DNA of 28,592 nucleotides, taken from positions 1 to 28,592 of the forward strand of contig CAZQKE010000077.1 in assembly GCA_964593865.1 (NCBI GenBank), read 5' to 3'. The DNA is from CAZQKE01 sp964593865 (GTDB lineage Bacteria; Chloroflexota; Anaerolineae; JAAYZQ01). The position numbers were made by a program, and so were the translations under genes. The notes beneath the pieces were generated by a model that saw only the letters and a program-made list of their open reading frames with translations, made no database searches and was not told the origin of the DNA. Shown in pieces: positions 7,505 through 15,290 of this stretch (within the stretch, counting starts at the first letter, position 1; the number at the start of each line of letters is the position of its first letter).

Positions 7505-8182
7505 TCACTTGCCCGTCGTTGGTTGTACGCTTGATGTTTTGCGTGCCGACAGCAGGCGTACATAGCTCCGGTAGTAATGCTGACTGCGGAAATCGCCGAA
7601 CCCCTGTTCCGCCAGGATCGCTTCCCAGTCTCGGCGGGCGAAATCGGCGGCCAGGGGGCATTCGGCGTGGCGAAAGGCCCAACGAACCGGCCAAAAGGCT
7701 GTTTCCGGTTCGAAATGGGCATAGTCCAGGATCAGGAACCGGCCTCGCGGTTTGAGGGCCTGGCGGGCGTTGGCGATGATGCGCAGGCGGTCCTCCTGGA
7801 TAAAGCCGTGGAGGACGAAGGAGATAAAGACCTTGTCAAATTCTTCCCGGTAGGGCAACGGCTCCTCAATGCGCCGTTTTTCAAAGGTGATGTTGGGCCA
7901 GTCGCGGAAGCGGGCCTGGGCCTGGGCCAGCATTTCCGGACCGATGTCCAGGCCCACAATCCGGCCCTGTTGGGAGAGATGGCGGGCCATCAGCTCGGCG
8001 TTACGGCCCGTCCCAGCCCCCAGGTCCAGGATGGCGTCATCGGGTTGGATGTCCATATCGGCCACGACGCGGCGGATGAAAAAGGGGTAGGTTCCCAGGG
8101 TGATGAGGTTCATCAACCGGTCATAGTGGCGGGCTTCAAAGCCGGTGACTTCAACTTTGGACTGGGAGCGGTCGTAGGTCAT
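7505..8182 (-). CDS. Class I SAM-dependent methyltransferase (UbiE-like)
   Basis: This 225-residue protein has the class I motif I ILDLGAGTGRNAEL, the acidic end of strand 2 (IVGLDIGPEML) and a motif-like LKPRGRFLILDY. It has the general shape of UbiE/COQ5-type enzymes. The start at 8182 (MTYDRSQ) follows AAGGGGGAAC; an in-frame extension to 8233 has no ribosome-binding site. Its substrate is unknown. It is the last gene of the long minus-strand operon, 29 bp after the double zinc-ribbon gene. A perfect 7-bp inverted repeat overlaps its stop codon (7495-7515) but has no T run. Confidence 0.85.
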   Translation of the reverse strand: MTYDRSQSKVEVTGFEARHYDRLMNLITLGTYPFFIRRVVADMDIQPDDAILDLGAGTGRNAELMARHLSQQGRIVGLDIGPEMLAQAQARFRDWPNITFEKRRIEEPLPYREEFDKVFISFVLHGFIQEDRLRIIANARQALKPRGRFLILDYAHFEPETAFWPVRWAFRHAECPLAADFARRDWEAILAEQGFGDFRSQHYYRSYVRLLSARKTSSVQPTTGK

Positions 8183-8211
8183 GTTCCCCCTTCCCTTCGA
8201 GTACGGGTGCC

Positions 8212-9111
8212 CTACAGGCCCAACAAGGCCCACAAAGCGTCATATTCCTCCGGCGTGCCGCCGAACCCCCAGTCGGCCAATTCGGCCTGGACCTGTTCCC
8301 GCACCGCTGCCGGGGGAGTCGCGCTCAGGGAGCGGGCCGCCGCCATCAAGCGAGCATAGAGTTGGGGGGTGATGCGGTAAATCTTGAGCAGGTCGGCCAG
8401 GGGGTACTCGCCTTTGATGGCTGTGGGATCGAACATGCACTTTTGGGGCATCAAGGGACAGACTACCCGTTCACGGGCGCGGCCAAACTCAAAGTACATG
8501 CGGCACTTGGGGCAAAAGTAGCGCCCCAGGGGGCCGGGGACCATAGGCATAAATTCCAGGTTGATGGGCAGGGCAAAGCCCATCTCCGGCCCCAGCGTCG
8601 CCAGGGCTGCGTCTAGAACCTGCCGCAAAGCCTCCTGGTCCTCCCACACATACTGGGGGTCCATCACCACCAGCAGCTGACGGTCACCCAGGTTGCGCTG
8701 GGCCACTTCGCAGCCGGTGGCAAAGATGGTGAAACTTTTGAGGGCTTCCAGGGGGTTATCACGGTAAAGCACCTGCCATTCGGCCAGCTCATCCAGGTAG
8801 GCCTGAGCCAGGGCGTGGCCCAACGTCGGTCGGTCCGCCTCGGCAACGCCGGCGGCCAGGCGGGCCAGGGCGCGCTGGGGGAATTTGGGGTAGAACAGGC
8901 CGAACCGCTCGTAGGCGACGGTGTTGGCCGGGGGCAGGCTCTCGATGGGGATGGCGTTGTTGACGCACATGTTGGTCATATAGGGGCAGGTGGGAGATTC
9001 CATGCGGAAGAATTTTTTGCAGGTGACGCACCAGTAGTGCCCTGACGGGGAAGGAACCCCCGACGGCAGGGCAGCGATGCGGGCCAGCTTTTCTTTCATG
9101 GCCGGGTTCAT
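8212..9111 (-). CDS. Unknown protein with two zinc-ribbon-like four-Cys clusters
   Basis: I do not recognise this 299-residue protein. It has two related Cys clusters: C28-x2-C31-x10-C42-x6-C49 and C200-x2-C203-x14-C218-x6-C225. Both read YxC-x2-C-(K/R)-x-(F/Y)F ... CP-M-x-C, as if one zinc-binding unit had been duplicated around a helical middle region with SFTIFATGCEV and LLVVMDPQYVWED. No signal peptide or membrane segment is seen. Start ATG 9111 is chosen because GGAG lies 6 nt upstream; upstream in-frame starts at 9123 and 9171 would run into the inverted repeat. It lies between groES and a methyltransferase gene. Metal binding is inferred; any enzymatic role is open. Confidence 0.75.
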   Translation of the reverse strand: MNPAMKEKLARIAALPSGVPSPSGHYWCVTCKKFFRMESPTCPYMTNMCVNNAIPIESLPPANTVAYERFGLFYPKFPQRALARLAAGVAEADRPTLGHALAQAYLDELAEWQVLYRDNPLEALKSFTIFATGCEVAQRNLGDRQLLVVMDPQYVWEDQEALRQVLDAALATLGPEMGFALPINLEFMPMVPGPLGRYFCPKCRMYFEFGRARERVVCPLMPQKCMFDPTAIKGEYPLADLLKIYRITPQLYARLMAAARSLSATPPAAVREQVQAELADWGFGGTPEEYDALWALLGL

Positions 9112-9130
9112 CGGATTCTCCATGGTACGG

Positions 9131-9163
9131 AGACCTGTCAGGTCTTCCCGACCTGACAGGTCT
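9131..9163. repeat. Intergenic inverted repeat, CTGACAG/CTGTCAG family (second copy)
   Basis: Arms 9131-9144 and 9150-9163 are perfect complements with a 5-nt loop. Each arm is itself nearly palindromic (GACCTGTCAGGTC). The same core is found at 1085-1132. It lies between groES and the double zinc-ribbon gene. Confidence 0.8.
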
Positions 9164-9171
9164 CGAGGCAT

Positions 9172-9447
9172 CTAGTCGCTGATGCGGGCCAGGATGTCAC
9201 CCGCCTCCAGCAACAGGTGCGGCTCGCCGTCCAGTTTGATCTCGGTGCCGGCATATTTGGCAAAGAGGACCTTGTCGCCCACCTCGACGGGGATCTCGGC
9301 ATCCTCGTCTTCACTGACGGCAACGACGATCCCCTGTTGCGGCTTTTCTTTGGCCGTCTCCGGTACATAGATGCCGCTGGCGGTCTTGGTTTCACCTTCT
9401 TCCAGAATCTTGACCAGAACGCGATCACCCAAAGGTTCTACTTTCAT
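9172..9447 (-). CDS. groES: Co-chaperonin GroES (Cpn10)
   Basis: The 91-residue sequence is a full-length Cpn10: PLGDRVLVK at the start, ETKTASGIYVPETAKEKPQQG as the mobile loop region, VGDKVLFAKYAGTEIK and a C-terminal ILARI. It is the heptameric lid of the GroEL folding chamber. The start follows AAGGAGG. No groEL gene follows; its neighbours are a glutaredoxin gene 15 bp upstream and the zinc-ribbon gene downstream, so the groEL partner must be elsewhere. A CIRCE-type heat-shock operator was not seen in front of it, and transcription probably comes from the operon promoter at 13220-13248. Confidence 0.95.
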   Translation of the reverse strand: MKVEPLGDRVLVKILEEGETKTASGIYVPETAKEKPQQGIVVAVSEDEDAEIPVEVGDKVLFAKYAGTEIKLDGEPHLLLEAGDILARISD

Positions 9448-9462
9448 CGTTCTCCCTCCTTC

Positions 9463-9723
9463 TTATTGGATTCCCAAGAGTTTGTTGATCTTTGGTCGGT
9501 CAAAGCCGACGACATATTTGTTGCCGATATAGATGACCGGTACGCCCTGTTGCTTGGTACGGCGCACCACATCTCGTGCCGCCGCCGGATCGCGGGTCAG
9601 GTCCACTTCTTTGAAGCGGATGCCCTTTTCACGAAAATATTGCTTGACCGCCCGGCAGAAGCTACAGGTGGGCGTGGTAAAGACGATGACTCGTGGTTGT
9701 TTGCGCTTTCCTTGTTTCTTCAA
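9463..9723 (-). CDS. Glutaredoxin-family thiol-disulfide protein
   Basis: This 86-residue protein has the thioredoxin fold with active-site CSFC (TTPTCSFCRAVKQYF), a cis-proline segment GVPVIYIG and VVGFDRPKI near the end, as in glutaredoxin/NrdH-like proteins. It reduces disulfides or mixed disulfides in the cytoplasm. The start is TTG at 9723, with AGGAGG 5 nt upstream; a Lys/Arg-rich N-terminus follows. It is part of the operon, 15 bp before groES. Confidence 0.9.
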   Translation of the reverse strand: MKKQGKRKQPRVIVFTTPTCSFCRAVKQYFREKGIRFKEVDLTRDPAAARDVVRRTKQQGVPVIYIGNKYVVGFDRPKINKLLGIQ

Positions 9724-9757
9724 ATTTCCCTCCTACTCTCAATGCACAATTCCCGGC

Positions 9758-10177
9758 CTAGTTTTGGGAAAAGGGCATTTCGGTCAGTGTTTCCAGGATG
9801 TTGAACGGCTCCTCTTCCTCCGGCTCCTCCAACCAGCCGGAATCCAGGACGCTTTCCAGCCGCTCCTGGGCCTCATGGGCCATCTCGGTCAGTTCCCGGT
9901 ATTCCTGGGCCTCCAGCACCAACCGCACAGGGCCGATGGTCAGGGCATAGTGCCGCCCATCGCGGGTTTCCAGGCAGACATCGTCATCGCACCAGGGCCC
10001 CAGGGAGACCAGCATCTGGTCGCCGTGGTCCAGCACGTCCACGATCTGCGCGAACCGGTCGGGCAGGAAGCGCAAGGTCAGGTTCCACCAATTGAGATGG
10101 ATGACGCCGTGGCGGCAGATGGTGATTGTGCGATGGTCATCCACACTGGCCAGCGGCATGAAATGACCCGTAATCAT
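9758..10177 (-). CDS. Conserved-looking small protein of unknown function
   Basis: I do not recognise this 139-residue protein. It has no signal peptide or membrane helix. A basic/hydrophobic first part (CRHGVIHLNWWNLTLRFLPDR) is followed by a beta-rich middle, and a helical, acidic C-terminal tail with EEPEEEEPF. The start at 10177 is well supported: AGGAGG precedes it and its ATG overlaps the TGA of the MFS gene by ATGA, so the two are translationally coupled. It may be a cytosolic partner of that transporter. Confidence 0.7.
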   Translation of the reverse strand: MITGHFMPLASVDDHRTITICRHGVIHLNWWNLTLRFLPDRFAQIVDVLDHGDQMLVSLGPWCDDDVCLETRDGRHYALTIGPVRLVLEAQEYRELTEMAHEAQERLESVLDSGWLEEPEEEEPFNILETLTEMPFSQN

Positions 10178-11397
10178 GCGATCTCCTCCTTTGCGGGTAG
10201 CTTCCGCGTCCAGACCGCGCCCAGGGCGATAAAGACGGCGACAAAGCCAAAGAGCACCGGATACGACCAATTCTTGAGCAGCACCCCGGCCAGCAGCGGC
10301 AAAAAGGCCACCGGCAGGACGAGGACGGCGTTCATGGCCGAAAAGGTGGGCCGTTCGGCGGCGGGCGCGATCTCCAACAGCGCGCTCTGAAAGCCGACCC
10401 GCCGCCCGTTGAACGCCGCGCCGACCAGGAAAAAGGTGGGCAGCAGCCCCGGCCAGCCCAGGCTCCCCAGGGCGATGGCCAAAAGCGGTGCGGCCAACGA
10501 GGTGACGGCGCAGACGGTCAACATGGTCCGGCTGCCGGCCCGGTCCACCAGCCGCGCCCAGAGCAGGTCGGCCAGGACGCCGCCGCTCACCTGAACGAAC
10601 AGGAACCAGCCCACCGCCCCCGGCGGCGCACCCAGCTCCTCGCGGGCATAGACGACGTAAAAGGGCAGGGCCATCAGACTAAAGCCGGTCAGCAACTGGA
10701 CGATAACCAACGCCTTGATGCGACGGGCGGTATCGGCCAGCTGCCGCCAGTAGGCCCGCCAGGGTGCGGGTCGCCCCGGTGCGTCCTCGCGGGGCGGCTC
10801 GCGGATGATCCAAAAGCCGATGGAGGCCACGGCCAACCCCACGGCGGCCAGCCCAAAGAGCAGGGCATAATTGTTCGGGTAAGGCACATCGGCCAGGATG
10901 CGCCGGGCCAGCAGGGCCGCGCCCACGGCCAACGGCCCGGCCAACGCTTCCTTGCCGCCGAAGAACAGCCCCCGCCGGTCGGCAGGGATTACCTTGCCGA
11001 TGATGTCGGTATAAGGGATGCCGCCCAACCCCCCACCGGCGTAAAAGACGGCCAGCAGCCCCACCAGCGACCAGGCCAGCAGGTCCGGGTGGCTGGCGCC
11101 GATGGTAAAGATGAGCCAGGCCAGGATGGCCCAGCTGGCCGTCCGCAGGTAGATGGCCAGCATCAGGTAGGGCATTTTGGTCCGGCGCGGCTCGATCCAG
11201 CGGGCGACAAAGAGCTGCGGCAGGACTCCGGCCACCGTCAGCACGGTGGACAGGCCACCGACCCACACCGTGGAGCCGGTCAGCTCGGCCACAAAGGAAG
11301 CGATCACCGTCGTCGGTTGGGTGAGGGCCATGCCCACGGCCAGGAACGCGGCGTGCCACAGCCCTCCGAAAAAGTTGCGCCGCTCGGTTGCGGTCAA
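10174..11397 (-). CDS. MFS transporter
   Basis: A 407-residue protein with about twelve hydrophobic helices and a central basic/proline-rich loop (REPPREDAPGR), typical of the major facilitator superfamily. MFS-like segments include VARWIEPRRTKMPYL between helices 2 and 3 and WARLVDRAGSRTML in the second half. The start is taken as TTG 11397 because GGGAGGGG lies just upstream; the longer reading frame to 11574 overlaps the methyltransferase gene and is not hydrophobic. The substrate is unknown. The gene lies 67 bp after a methyltransferase gene and overlaps the next gene by 4 bp. Confidence 0.85.
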   Translation of the reverse strand: MTATERRNFFGGLWHAAFLAVGMALTQPTTVIASFVAELTGSTVWVGGLSTVLTVAGVLPQLFVARWIEPRRTKMPYLMLAIYLRTASWAILAWLIFTIGASHPDLLAWSLVGLLAVFYAGGGLGGIPYTDIIGKVIPADRRGLFFGGKEALAGPLAVGAALLARRILADVPYPNNYALLFGLAAVGLAVASIGFWIIREPPREDAPGRPAPWRAYWRQLADTARRIKALVIVQLLTGFSLMALPFYVVYAREELGAPPGAVGWFLFVQVSGGVLADLLWARLVDRAGSRTMLTVCAVTSLAAPLLAIALGSLGWPGLLPTFFLVGAAFNGRRVGFQSALLEIAPAAERPTFSAMNAVLVLPVAFLPLLAGVLLKNWSYPVLFGFVAVFIALGAVWTRKLPAKEEIA

Positions 11398-11464
11398 TAT
11401 CCCCTCCCGGCCGCGCAGCCGGAACGCCTCCCCCCGCGAGAGGGTCCGGTACGTCTGCGCTACG

Positions 11465-12061
11465 TCAAGGTTTGGTGGCGACCAGCCACAGCATGAACCC
11501 CTTTTCCTTGCCCGGTCGGCGGTGGACGGTCGGTTCCGAGAGACCGGCGGCGCGGACCAGGTCGCGCAGTTCATCCACGGTGTAGGCGTGGGTCAGCGGG
11601 CTGATGCCCAGGTGCTCCACCAGCTCAAAGGGGCGGGCCATCCAATGCTCGCCGTCCACATCGGCCAGGAGCAAGGCCCCGCCGGGGCGCAGCACCCGCG
11701 CTGCTTCGGCCATCACCTGGGCCGGTTCCGGCAGGCAGTGGAAGGTCATTACCAGCAGCACGGCGTCCAGGCTGCCGTCGGCCAGGGGCAGGCGAGGCGC
11801 GGTGGCCTGCACAAAGGCGGGCGGGCGCGGCCCCACCTCCAATCGCTCCGGCTTCAGGCATTCCAGCGTCACGTCCACGCTCACGACCAGGGCCTCCGGC
11901 AGGCGACGGCTCAGGTATGCGCTGCTGAACCCCTGCCCCGCGCCTACGTCCAAAAGGCGCGGCGCGGGCGGCAGGTCCAGCAGGCCCAGGCCAAAGTCGT
12001 AAGCCTTTGTCGAACGGGCCATCGGCAAACGGCCAAAGAGCCGCTTGAGCAAAGACGCCAT
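11465..12061 (-). CDS. Class I SAM-dependent methyltransferase next to a TehA-type transporter
   Basis: This 198-residue protein contains LLDVGAGQGFSSAYL (SAM motif I), VVSVDVTLE (motif II acidic residue), DAVLLVMTFHCL and VLRPGGALLLADV. The start at 12061 (MASLL) follows AAGGTG; a GTG at 12070 is possible. It begins 12 bp after the TehA-like gene, an arrangement that recalls tehAB, where TehB is a SAM-dependent methyltransferase acting in tellurite resistance. Orthology to TehB is not shown by sequence alone: the protein could act on another substrate. Confidence 0.85.
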   Translation of the reverse strand: MASLLKRLFGRLPMARSTKAYDFGLGLLDLPPAPRLLDVGAGQGFSSAYLSRRLPEALVVSVDVTLECLKPERLEVGPRPPAFVQATAPRLPLADGSLDAVLLVMTFHCLPEPAQVMAEAARVLRPGGALLLADVDGEHWMARPFELVEHLGISPLTHAYTVDELRDLVRAAGLSEPTVHRRPGKEKGFMLWLVATKP

Positions 12062-12073
12062 GCCGTTCACCTT

Positions 12074-13165
12074 TCAGCCGTGTTTGGCAAAGATCTCGCC
12101 GGAAACGACGCGGCGCAAGGTCTGCCAGCCGACCACAGCCCAAATGATCAGGAACCCGGCCAACGCCAGCAGGCCCACCGCCCGGAAAAAGGGCGCGTGG
12201 ACCGCTTTGTAGACAACGCCGGTGGCCACGACAAAGGCCCCCGACGGGAAGGTAAAGGCCCACCAACTCATGGCAAAGGGCAATCGTTCCTGCCGATGGT
12301 GCAGGACGATGAGGGCCATTGCCAGCAGCAGCCAGAAAAAGGCAAAGCCCCACAGGCTCACCCCGCCCGCCTTGGCCAAAACGTTCATCGCCTTGATCGT
12401 CCCCTCCGGAGCCTGGAAATAGAAGGCCAGGGGCTTGACGATCTTGAGGGCAATGATGGTCAAAATGGCCGTGGGCGCGATCCCGATCCAGATGGTGGGG
12501 GCCAGGTGGGCCGGCGGCAGCTCGTGAAACAGGTAACGGGAAAAGACGGTGGCGGTGACAAAGATAAAGAGCAGCGAGCCGACGCCCAGGTAGATGAGGC
12601 TGGTGTAAAAGTTGACCTGCCCCCAGGCGGTATCGGCATAGGCCAGGGATAGGCTTCCCCCCAGCACGGGCACGATGAGGGCCGAGACAGGCGGGATCAG
12701 CCAGCCCAGGTTTGCCATCTTCCACTGCATATCCTCTTTGTAAAAGTAGGTGTTCAGGATCAGGAGGGCGAACAAGGCAATGCCCACCGTCCCCAGCACC
12801 CACAACCCTTGCATGATAGCATGAACGGTCGGTTCTGGCAAAAAGAGCGGCCCCGCTTTTTCCAGAGCGATGCCCCAGACGATGAGGGAGATAGGCATGG
12901 TGGGGAAAAAGGCCGCCGAGACCGGATGTTGCAGGTCCTGCCGCACCTGGTCAAAGTAGAGGAACCAGCGCAAGGTCCAGGGGATGGAGATGACGATCAG
13001 CATGATCCCCGAAAGGGCCAGGAACAGCAGCTGCCAAACATCGGCCAGGGGAATGACATCCCGAAAGACGTAAAAGGCGATGACGATGACCGCCGTGCCC
13101 ATGACCGAAGCGTACCAGCCGGGTGCAAAGTTGCGGACGATGTCCGGTTTGGCATTGTGTGACAT
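12074..13165 (-). CDS. TDT-family transporter (TehA/SLAC1 type)
   Basis: A 363-residue protein with about ten membrane helices. Family hallmarks are NFAPGWYASVMGTAVI at the start and QHPVSAAFFPTMPIS after helix 2, as in the tellurite-resistance/dicarboxylate transporter family (TehA, sulfite exporter SSU1, SLAC1 anion channels). The start at 13165 follows GGAGGGG; the longer open frame to 13435 runs through the promoter region. It probably moves small anions such as sulfite, malate or oxyanions across the cytoplasmic membrane; the substrate is not determined. It is the first gene of the long operon and divergent from the XRE-cupin regulator. Confidence 0.88.
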   Translation of the reverse strand: MSHNAKPDIVRNFAPGWYASVMGTAVIVIAFYVFRDVIPLADVWQLLFLALSGIMLIVISIPWTLRWFLYFDQVRQDLQHPVSAAFFPTMPISLIVWGIALEKAGPLFLPEPTVHAIMQGLWVLGTVGIALFALLILNTYFYKEDMQWKMANLGWLIPPVSALIVPVLGGSLSLAYADTAWGQVNFYTSLIYLGVGSLLFIFVTATVFSRYLFHELPPAHLAPTIWIGIAPTAILTIIALKIVKPLAFYFQAPEGTIKAMNVLAKAGGVSLWGFAFFWLLLAMALIVLHHRQERLPFAMSWWAFTFPSGAFVVATGVVYKAVHAPFFRAVGLLALAGFLIIWAVVGWQTLRRVVSGEIFAKHG

Positions 13166-13219
13166 GCAATCCCCTCCCGATCTCCAGACATCCGAGTCTG
13201 ATTCGAATGAACGGGAGGC

Positions 13220-13248
13220 ATTGTAGCACAAAGGACGGGGGCTGTCAA
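13220..13248 (-). promoter_or_regulatory. Consensus sigma-70 promoter for the TehA-led operon
   Basis: On the minus strand TTGACA (13243-13248), 17 bp, TACAAT (13220-13225). The leader to the ATG at 13165 is about 45-50 nt. Downstream, eight genes follow on the same strand with gaps of at most 67 bp to 7505. Confidence 0.85.
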
Positions 13249-13281
13249 GTAAACTGGTTCTGTATGCGCCGAATACGGGGA

Positions 13282-13301
13282 TTGTGAACAAGTTTATTTG
13301 T
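13282..13301. promoter_or_regulatory. Possible operator between the divergent promoters
   Basis: TTGT-GA-ACAA (13282-13291) overlaps ACAA-N6-TTGT (13288-13301), giving alternating TTGT/ACAA half-sites that run into the -35 box of the regulator promoter. This is where an autoregulating XRE-cupin protein might bind. The match is short, so this is tentative. Confidence 0.3.
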
Positions 13302-13326
13302 CTTTTGGGCGAAGTTGTGGTATACT
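13298..13326 (+). promoter_or_regulatory. Sigma-70 promoter for the XRE-cupin regulator
   Basis: TTGTCT (13298-13303), 17 bp, TATACT (13321-13326), about 25-30 bp before the ATG at 13357. Its -35 lies 50 bp from the -35 of the divergent TehA promoter. Confidence 0.75.
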
Positions 13327-13356
13327 GGCCCGGAACGGGGAGGGAGGGAAGGAAGG

Positions 13357-13956
13357 ATGGTCCAATCACCGGAGCCGGACATCGGGCGGCGTGTACGCCT
13401 TTTGCGCCAGCGTCGCGGTCTCTCACAGCGGGCATTGGCCCGCCTGTGCAATCTCTCGGCCAACGCCATCGGCCTCATTGAGCGGGGCGCATCGTCGCCC
13501 AGTGTTTCGACGCTGCACCGCCTGTCCTTGGCCCTGGGCGTGCCCATCACCGAGCTGTTCAACGACGCGGAGGAGCGACCGTCGGTCGCCCTGGTCAAGA
13601 AGGATCAACGGGCGCGGATTGAGCGGGAGCAGGTCACGATGGAGAGCCTGGCGGGGGGATTATCCGATCAATGTATGGAGCCTTTTTTGGCGACGTTACA
13701 GCCGGGCGCGGGCAGCGGAGCCGAGCCGGTCGTCCACCTGGGCGACGAATTCGTTTTTTGTCTGGAGGGGGAGGTGGAGTACCGCATTGCCAATCGGACC
13801 TATCACCTGACCTCCGGCGACAGTTTGATGTTCCAGGCCCATCAGCCCCACTGTTGGCACAACCCCGGCGACCGCCCGGCCCGCCTGCTTTTGATGTTCC
13901 ACGCTGCCGATGAACCCCAAAAGTGGTGGCGGCAGCATCTGGAACGGCAAGGGTGA
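13357..13956 (+). CDS. XRE-family regulator with C-terminal cupin domain
   Basis: This 199-residue protein has an N-terminal helix-turn-helix (IGRRVRLLRQRRGLSQRALAR...), residues about 8-63, and a C-terminal cupin barrel (about 110-190) with HLGDEFVFCLEGEVEY and SGDSLMFQAHQPHCW, which keeps metal-ligand-like His/Glu residues. Such XRE-cupin proteins sense a small ligand and control neighbouring transport or catabolic genes. The start at 13357 follows a purine-rich GGAGGGAGGGAAGG. It is divergent from the TehA operon, so it likely regulates that operon and itself. Its 3' end faces the SBP gene with a 10-bp gap. Confidence 0.9.
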   Translation: MVQSPEPDIGRRVRLLRQRRGLSQRALARLCNLSANAIGLIERGASSPSVSTLHRLSLALGVPITELFNDAEERPSVALVKKDQRARIEREQVTMESLAGGLSDQCMEPFLATLQPGAGSGAEPVVHLGDEFVFCLEGEVEYRIANRTYHLTSGDSLMFQAHQPHCWHNPGDRPARLLLMFHAADEPQKWWRQHLERQG

Positions 13957-13966
13957 AGCTCGGCAT

Positions 13967-15280
13967 TCACCGGCCTCGGATGGTGAGTGTTTCTAATTGC
14001 CGCTGGATGTTGGCCGCCGTTTCCTCAACCCCCTGCTCACCGACCAGCATTCTGTGGACTTGGTCGTACACGATCTCCGATAGGCGGTCATACTCTGCGA
14101 TCTGGGGAGGGGGTTTGGCTACGGAGAGGGCGGCGTGCAGGTCGGCCAACACCGGTTTGGCGGCCAACAGGTCGGCGTCGTCATACACCGTCTCCAGAGC
14201 CGGGGGCAGGATGCCGTGCAGGGCAAGTTGCCTTTGTAGCTCCTCACCGACCAGGAAGGTCATGACGCGAAACGCTTGCTCCGGGTGTCGGCTATAGGGT
14301 GAGAGGACCAGGCTTCGCCCTCCCAGGCAGGAGGCAGGCAGCGGTGCGAGGCCGACCTTGCCGGCTACTGTGGAATCCGCCCCCTGCAACCGATCCCACG
14401 CATAGACCCAGTTGCGCATCAGGACGGCGTCGCCGTCACGAAAGGCGAGCAGCGACGTTCCTTCCCGGAAGGTGGTCACTTCCGGAGGGGACGCCCCCGA
14501 TGAGATCATCGCCAGCATGGCGGCCAGGGCCGACCGAGTCTCCGGCCCGTCAAAGGCCACGCGGCCCCCGTCGCCGAATACTGCACCGCCATACGACCAG
14601 ATGAACTCCAGCGTGTTGTAGGTCAGGCTGTCATAGGCATCCCCTTGCCAAACATAGCCCATTGTTGGATCGGAAGAGGCCAGGCCCTCTAGGGCGGCCC
14701 TCTGCACAGCATCCCAATCCGACGGCGGCTCGTCCACCAGATCGCGGCGGTAATAAAGCACTCCCCCATCCACCGTCCAGGGCAAGGCCATCAGCTTCCC
14801 GTTGATTCTGCCGGCCTGCACGCCGGCCGGGAACATCTCGGCAAGGATCGGGGTTCCCTCTACGTACTCATCCAGGGGTGTCAGCCAACCGTGGGCGGCG
14901 AATTCGGCCAGCCAGCGGTTTTCCAAAAGGTAGATGTCTCGGCTGGCGTCGCCCGATTCCAAGAACCGGGCGAAGGCGGCGCGGCGGGCTACGGTGCGCG
15001 GTGGCGCGGCAACGATCTCCACAAGAATATCGGGATTGGCCGCCTCAAAAGCCGCGATCTGTTCCTCCAGGAGCGCGAGCTCGGCATCGGCAAAACGGCC
15101 GGCGACGGAAACGACAACCGGCATCTCAAAGGGCACGGTGACGGTCGGCGTCGGGCCGCCGGGTGGGAGGGATGGTTCGGGAGGGGCAGGCCCACAGGCG
15201 GCCAGCAGGCCGATCAGAAGCGCGGCTGCCGCCCCCAGCCGCAGGTATGCGGCGCGCAACGGGTGTTGGGGCATCAACAT
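13967..15280 (-). CDS. Extracellular solute-binding lipoprotein, family 1 (sugar type), orphan
   Basis: A 437-residue lipoprotein: basic N-terminus, hydrophobic helix, lipobox LLAAC (Cys29), then a Pro-rich linker. The body has the family 1 binding-protein pattern: AAFEAANPDILVEIV, RDIYLLENRWLAEFAAHGWLTPLDEY, LMALPWTVDGGVLYYRRDL and a late RHPEQAFRVMTFLVG. It should capture a sugar or similar solute outside the membrane for an ABC importer. No permease or ATPase gene adjoins it; it lies 10 bp downstream of ctaB and may be co-transcribed. The start ATG 15280 has only a weak ribosome-binding site (GGGTGG). Confidence 0.88.
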   Translation of the reverse strand: MLMPQHPLRAAYLRLGAAAALLIGLLAACGPAPPEPSLPPGGPTPTVTVPFEMPVVVSVAGRFADAELALLEEQIAAFEAANPDILVEIVAAPPRTVARRAAFARFLESGDASRDIYLLENRWLAEFAAHGWLTPLDEYVEGTPILAEMFPAGVQAGRINGKLMALPWTVDGGVLYYRRDLVDEPPSDWDAVQRAALEGLASSDPTMGYVWQGDAYDSLTYNTLEFIWSYGGAVFGDGGRVAFDGPETRSALAAMLAMISSGASPPEVTTFREGTSLLAFRDGDAVLMRNWVYAWDRLQGADSTVAGKVGLAPLPASCLGGRSLVLSPYSRHPEQAFRVMTFLVGEELQRQLALHGILPPALETVYDDADLLAAKPVLADLHAALSVAKPPPQIAEYDRLSEIVYDQVHRMLVGEQGVEETAANIQRQLETLTIRGR

Positions 15281-15290
15281 CTACCACCCG

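Noticed and set aside
7495..7515. Inverted repeat at the end of the methyltransferase gene as terminator
   Set aside because: The 7-bp stem overlaps the stop codon and is not followed by a T run on the minus strand.
11177..12652. 491-codon open frame on the plus strand
   Set aside because: It is antisense to three well-supported minus-strand genes, and its Gln/Arg/Gly-rich sequence shows no domain.
13957..13966. Terminator between the convergent XRE-cupin and binding-protein genes
   Set aside because: The gap is only 10 bp, and the only pairing around it is a short GTGAA/TTCAC stem without a T run.
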